Positions 59,467 through 64,000 of a stretch of 64,000 nt of DNA are shown here, piece by piece. The stretch comes from Helicoverpa zea. Lineage: Eukaryota; Arthropoda; Insecta; Lepidoptera; Noctuidae. How positions within the stretch are numbered: the stretch's first letter is position 1; each line of letters begins with the position of its first letter. The stretch covers positions 11,160,001-11,224,000 of the forward strand of contig NC_061482.1 in assembly GCF_022581195.2 (NCBI RefSeq), given 5' to 3'. A program made the translations under genes and the position numbers. The notes under the pieces are model-generated. The model was not told the DNA's origin. It saw only the letters and a program-made list of their open reading frames with translations, and searched no databases.

Positions 59467-61129
59467 TTAAGGAAACTTTATCATTTCGAACTACTAAGTC
59501 TTGGATTTAATGTCAGATTTTGTAATCCCCGACTATATTAGGAAAGTATCAAGCGATTGTAAATAACTTTCCGTTAGTTCCCGATGAATACTTACTTTAT
59601 CCCAAGAACAAAGTTTTCAAAATTATAATTTATGCAAAAGAGTTGGTTTTGGGTTGAACTAAGCAAATCCTAGCCTTATTGTTCTCGTAATGAAAGTTTG
59701 GTTTTAATACTTTAAAGCCGTATTTATGGTAAACTTTTGTTTATAAACAAAGTTGCAGCAGCACGTTGCTGAGTTAATATTGGCAAATGACAAGTTCTCG
59801 TCCGACGCAACATTCTTGTTGCTCATCAAGAATGTTGATCAACTGTTGCTATACAAATATATACCCTAAACGCTTAACTTGCTCTTAATTGAATTGAAAC
59901 TCAATTGAATTTGAATTTGAAGGGTTTTTTACGGAATTCTTTACTTATTCTTTTCAAATGTAACTAATAATTTTATTTATTATCTAGACTTCCAAAACTT
60001 TCACTGATGCATTGTATGTGTGAATACGGCACATTTTTCAAGACAGTTCAAAGACCCTCCTTACCTTACATACAACAATCTTAACACCCAAGGGAATGGC
60101 ATCAGCTATTCAATCTTAGACAAAAAGACTGACGTCACAGCAAACCCTCGAAGGCTTTAAACAATGAGTGCGTCAGTGGGGCTCAAGCGCTGTGTAATAT
60201 GCCGGCAACATAATGTGTGCTGAGCCAACACTCGTACTCACATTAACGGATAAAACGTGGATGCGTCTTATACAAGGACTGGCTAATAAAGTGCACTGTT
60301 TCTTTGCACTTACAAACACGTGAATTGAGAGTCCCTGCCTTCTAAGCCCGATAGCGCTAGATCGATATACGAATTAGGTCGCTCATTGAAAATTACAAAT
60401 AAACACCAGAAGCGCCTTCCGCATAATTTGATAAATTCCCTTAGCAAACACTTTCATTAAAGTGGCTCGTTGAAATGAGAGAAACTTTAGTTTCTTTAAT
60501 TCCGACATGAATTATTTATGTAGGTAGGTCCGGCGATTATACGTTTCGCAGCAAGCCGCGAATATTAATAACCACACTTTGTTTGGCACACTTTGTCGGC
60601 AATTCAACCCAAAAAGCACTGTTTATTTAACTTACACGAAAACCCTGTAAATAAAATTACCTAACGCTAACGTTACTTACATGAATAAAATAAATAACAT
60701 AGCTACTTTTTCTGGTACGTCTTGGCTAAGCTCTTCCTAAACAAGCTGTGTGTTCTACATCACAATATCCATATCTTACGAAAACAATATACAGCCAACC
60801 AAAAACGTAGCCAACGCTATCTCAACATCAGCTAGATAATGCAGCCATACATAAAATATGTAGTTATCATAATAAATAGAAAGGTTTATGTGTGGTACAT
60901 TCGCGTACTTACCGCACACATATATCCTACTTTCCTATTCGTACGGCTGCTCCATATGAGTCGCGGGCTAATGTTCAAAATAAGGTCCCACCCACATTTT
61001 TATTTGGCAGCGCAACACGTACGAGGTACGGACGTCGTTCCGCTACCTACTGCGGTTCCGATGCGGTACCGACGGAAAATTTATGTACCACTGAGCGTGC
61101 AAGTCTAGTCTCCTTACCGAGATACCCCA
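59467..61129. other. non-coding stretch
   Basis: No gene supported. The less AT-rich part from about 60.93 kb, with repeated GGTACGGACG/GGTACCGACG words, may be an unrecognised mobile element. Confidence 0.4.
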
Positions 61130-61137
61130 TGTGAAAC

Positions 61138-61240
61138 ATTACCCGCGCGGAGTTTCAGCAGAAGGCGCGCTCGACTGCGGCCCGCGCGGCGCCGCCTCGC
61201 GCCCGGCCTCCTACCGACGCCGCTGTGGAAGCGAAATGAC
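61138..61240. other. CpG-rich patch
   Basis: Strongly CG-rich (CCCGCGCGGCGCCGCCTCGC and neighbours) in AT-rich DNA. A 61-codon frame (61131-61316) is open because of the composition and shows no motif. It could be a promoter-like patch or part of a GC-rich mobile element. Confidence 0.4.
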
Positions 61241-64000
61241 TGCGAATAAACAAAAATCTTCATATACTTTTGATAGGCATAGGATCCTTGGAGGGGCCGC
61301 CACGCTCAAATATTAAGTTTGTTAAGAATTTAAAATTAAGAGCATTAGACGCGGCGTCATTGTGGAATTAAATATTAATAATGCTATTCAAGTGAATTTG
61401 GTGGAAGGCTGAAAACAATGAATTTTTAATAGTTATTCTCCTTTGCGTCGAGCAATTAATGTAATGAGGTAGTAAGTTTAGCCTACCCTCGGGAAGGGGT
61501 TGCGAACAGGAGTTAATTCCGAACAGGATTTGCTATTCATAAACTTTATTATTAATGTTCAATTTTCATCTTTACAGAACAATGCCCGAGTAATTATTGA
61601 ATTACAATAAAATATTCTGTTTTACGTATGCGTTTGTTTTTGCAAGGAGGCAGCGTAGGCCTGTGTTTTGTCAATTTACTTAGAAGCAATTGCTATGACC
61701 GACATACATTTATCTATAGTTGTAGAAAAAGAAAAGTACTAACTCGTGATGTTAGACAATCGAGACTAAACAAGCATAACACTGAGAAAAACAAAGCCAA
61801 GTAAACATAAATATAACAGAATCGCATAACTTAATCCGGCACTATTCATTAATCAGTCGAAACATATCGCGTACAAATATGCGAACACTTCTGACAAGTA
61901 TGATCATGTAATAATTAAAACCACGTAGCGACGCGGCCGTCTCATTTGTCTTTTTAATAAATTGTTTGTTTTACTTACAGCAGTTTCATGTAATTTGTTC
62001 TGGTGTAATTTATCACATGTCCTCGCGATGTTCGGGATTAGGTGCGCATCGCTCACATGCCTGTTTGTCAGACTATGAACGCACGCGTACTTTTGTTCTT
62101 ACTGATTGGTACTTGGTTGCGAAATAATCGTTAGTTGGTTTTGTTTAGTAAGGAAATTACCAAAAAAAAATACCAATTATCCACGACTCTTCAACTCTGT
62201 TATTTCTCACATAATGAGTAATATCGTAAGAAAACATAGGACGAGGTATTTTTCCCCCGCATACTCGTACTCTTTGGAGTCGCCCTCAGTACCTCTTACG
62301 TTCTCGGTAAAAATCGAAAGACTAAACAATTTATAACGAAAATAATTGAATTCATGCCGGCAGGTATTATTAAATGCTTACCTTCTTTCAGAATTTACTT
62401 TGTTTTTCCTCAAGAGGGATTATATTTACACATATATTTGCCCGATATTCCCTGCATATACGTAAACAATACAAGGAAAACCATTTATTTAAATTGACAC
62501 ATAGGAATAAACATGTTATCATAGGAGGCATTAGAATTTTCTGAACATGTACTCCACTTTCTTGCTGTATTGTGAACGAGCGTTGGAATATCAATGTGGT
62601 TTCAAGCGTAGAATATACTTGCAAAGTGAATACTTTACAACGTTTACTCAATGAAATCGGAGCGGAATTGCATATTGGAACGTGGCTAATAATTACACGT
62701 ATCTAACAAAGTACGATCTTCCTTCCATATTTTAATTTAATATTCCTTATAAAGATATTTTCTTTGGTAAAGACGTTGTGTGACAATGCACATAAGCTCT
62801 TCTTAAACTAAGCCTTACACATGCCGTTATTCCGTGAATCTGCAGACACGATTTGCTAAACAAAAATAGGGCAAAAATAGCATAAATAAATATATGTTAA
62901 AATAAAGCCGGACCGCAAAACTGAATTAGAATTTTTCCCTTTGTGCTTCACCAACGTCGTAACTCGTATTTTCTTTTTATTAAAAACAGGAAAAATATTC
63001 AAAAATTGGGGCGGTCCACCCCTACCTGTAATATAAGAGGTGTCCTTCAAGGAGTATGAATAGTATAAATATAAATATGTATCGTTTACTTGAATAAAAA
63101 ATGTCAGCATGGTATACGGCCTACTTAATATTAGAAAGAGGAAAGATTTGACTGTATGTGTGCACTAAATTGTTTCAAAACTACTGCAAACATTTTTGAA
63201 AAATCTCTGTTTGTAAAATACTTAATTCCCGGGCTACTTAGGCTGTGGGTATTTTATCCTGGTAAGGGAAGTGATTCAGAAGAAGCGCGACACACAACGA
63301 ACAAATTAGTCCATTATCATCACCCTCATTATTTACGTTTTGTAAATAATGTAGTGTACACAAATTGACATACATATGTTTGAAATCTTAGAATAATGTG
63401 TTACTATAGAAAAAATCTGTCTTCGAAAAAATACCTAGGCCACAAAATAAAAATCTTCTTAAGCAACGATGTTTTTATGAATGTTTAAGGTAGAAACATG
63501 ATCCTTCGAATGTTCTCTCACCCCACACAATGTTACCCTCAGATTTAAAGAAAATCCCAGGACCCCTTTCAAGAATAACAAAAAAATCTCGTGGTTTTAA
63601 AGGTATATCACTGATATGTTATTCCCTTCCTTGAGCATAGTAGTCAGATGATAACCATTTTCTTTCAATCAGTTGATTTCAATAACCTAATTTCTGTGAA
63701 TTTGAAGATACTCGTATAGGTCATAATTCTATCTCTACTAACCAAATCCGAAGATAGATAGATAGCATTATTGAAATCCGCAGTACGTCAATGACGGATA
63801 TAAATAAGTACAGACAGCCCGTGCCAGCCTATCCGTTTTCGCAAACTTTATCGTAAATGTTTCTGGAACAATCGGTTGGGCTACAAGCAATACTGTTTAA
63901 ATACCTATCTAAACTACGTCGCTTACAAAAAAGTTTGGAGAAAAACTTTTTTATTAGGGCTTAGTACAAAAGTTTATTTCATCAGTTTACATAAAATGAG
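61241..64000. other. AT-rich non-coding stretch to the window end
   Basis: No exon or repeat family is recognised. A GATA microsatellite (three units) lies at 63753-63765. Confidence 0.5.

Noticed and set aside
1..64000. CRISPR arrays, bacterial operons, rRNA
   Set aside because: No regularly spaced direct repeats or bacterial gene organisation; the sequence is eukaryotic nuclear DNA.

Overview
The window is AT-rich, intron- and repeat-dominated eukaryotic DNA. I place it in a moth or butterfly (Lepidoptera). The main reason is several dispersed sequences I recognise as abundant lepidopteran repeats: the RTE-type LINE tail around CCAGCAGTGGG with GATGATG repeats, the ~200 bp repeat ending GGCTCGGAGGATGATG, and retroposon tails ending in AACAAACAAAC or AAGTCGGTTAAAA. 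Species cannot be fixed from the sequence alone. There are no bacterial-type genes, no rRNA, no CRISPR array and no tRNA I can support. Family names for repeats come from memory, not from a database search.

Layout. 1-3.9 kb: AT-rich with one GC-rich hairpin patch (about 2.0-2.2 kb). 3.9-5.2 kb: a repeat cluster with an RTE-type LINE tail inside a 14-bp perfect inverted repeat, a degenerate ~200-bp-family repeat, and a complete terminal-repeat retrotransposon in miniature (221-bp LTRs, tRNA-Trp-type primer site, 4-bp target duplication). 6.5-6.9 kb: a MITE-like element with a second fold-back nested in it. 8.8-9.05 kb (minus strand): one exon encoding a THAP DNA-binding domain, with CRE and E2F-like sites upstream. 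9-46 kb: mostly non-coding, with LINE scraps (16.7 kb carries the C-terminus of an RTE-type ORF), hairpin MITEs (24.6, 40.3 kb), a possible regulatory cluster near 20.07 kb and a large 185-bp-arm fold-back at 42.1-42.75 kb.

46.8-47.7 kb (plus strand) holds the only convincing host gene: the first two coding exons of a secreted, Thr-rich, basic protein. The first coding exon follows a good splice acceptor, so a non-coding 5' exon lies upstream and part of the left side may be its 5'-UTR intron. The two exons end with the same protein module and the same splice phase, indicating exon duplication. Later exons were not found, so the gene is partial here.

47.8-64 kb: non-coding, with repeats mostly in plus orientation, including one copy bounded by a perfect 16-bp target-site duplication, second copies of both MITE families seen further left, palindromes and CpG-rich patches. 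The strongest candidate for something undescribed is the modular gene at 46.8-47.7 kb; the miniature LTR element and the 42-kb fold-back are the strongest mobile-DNA observations.
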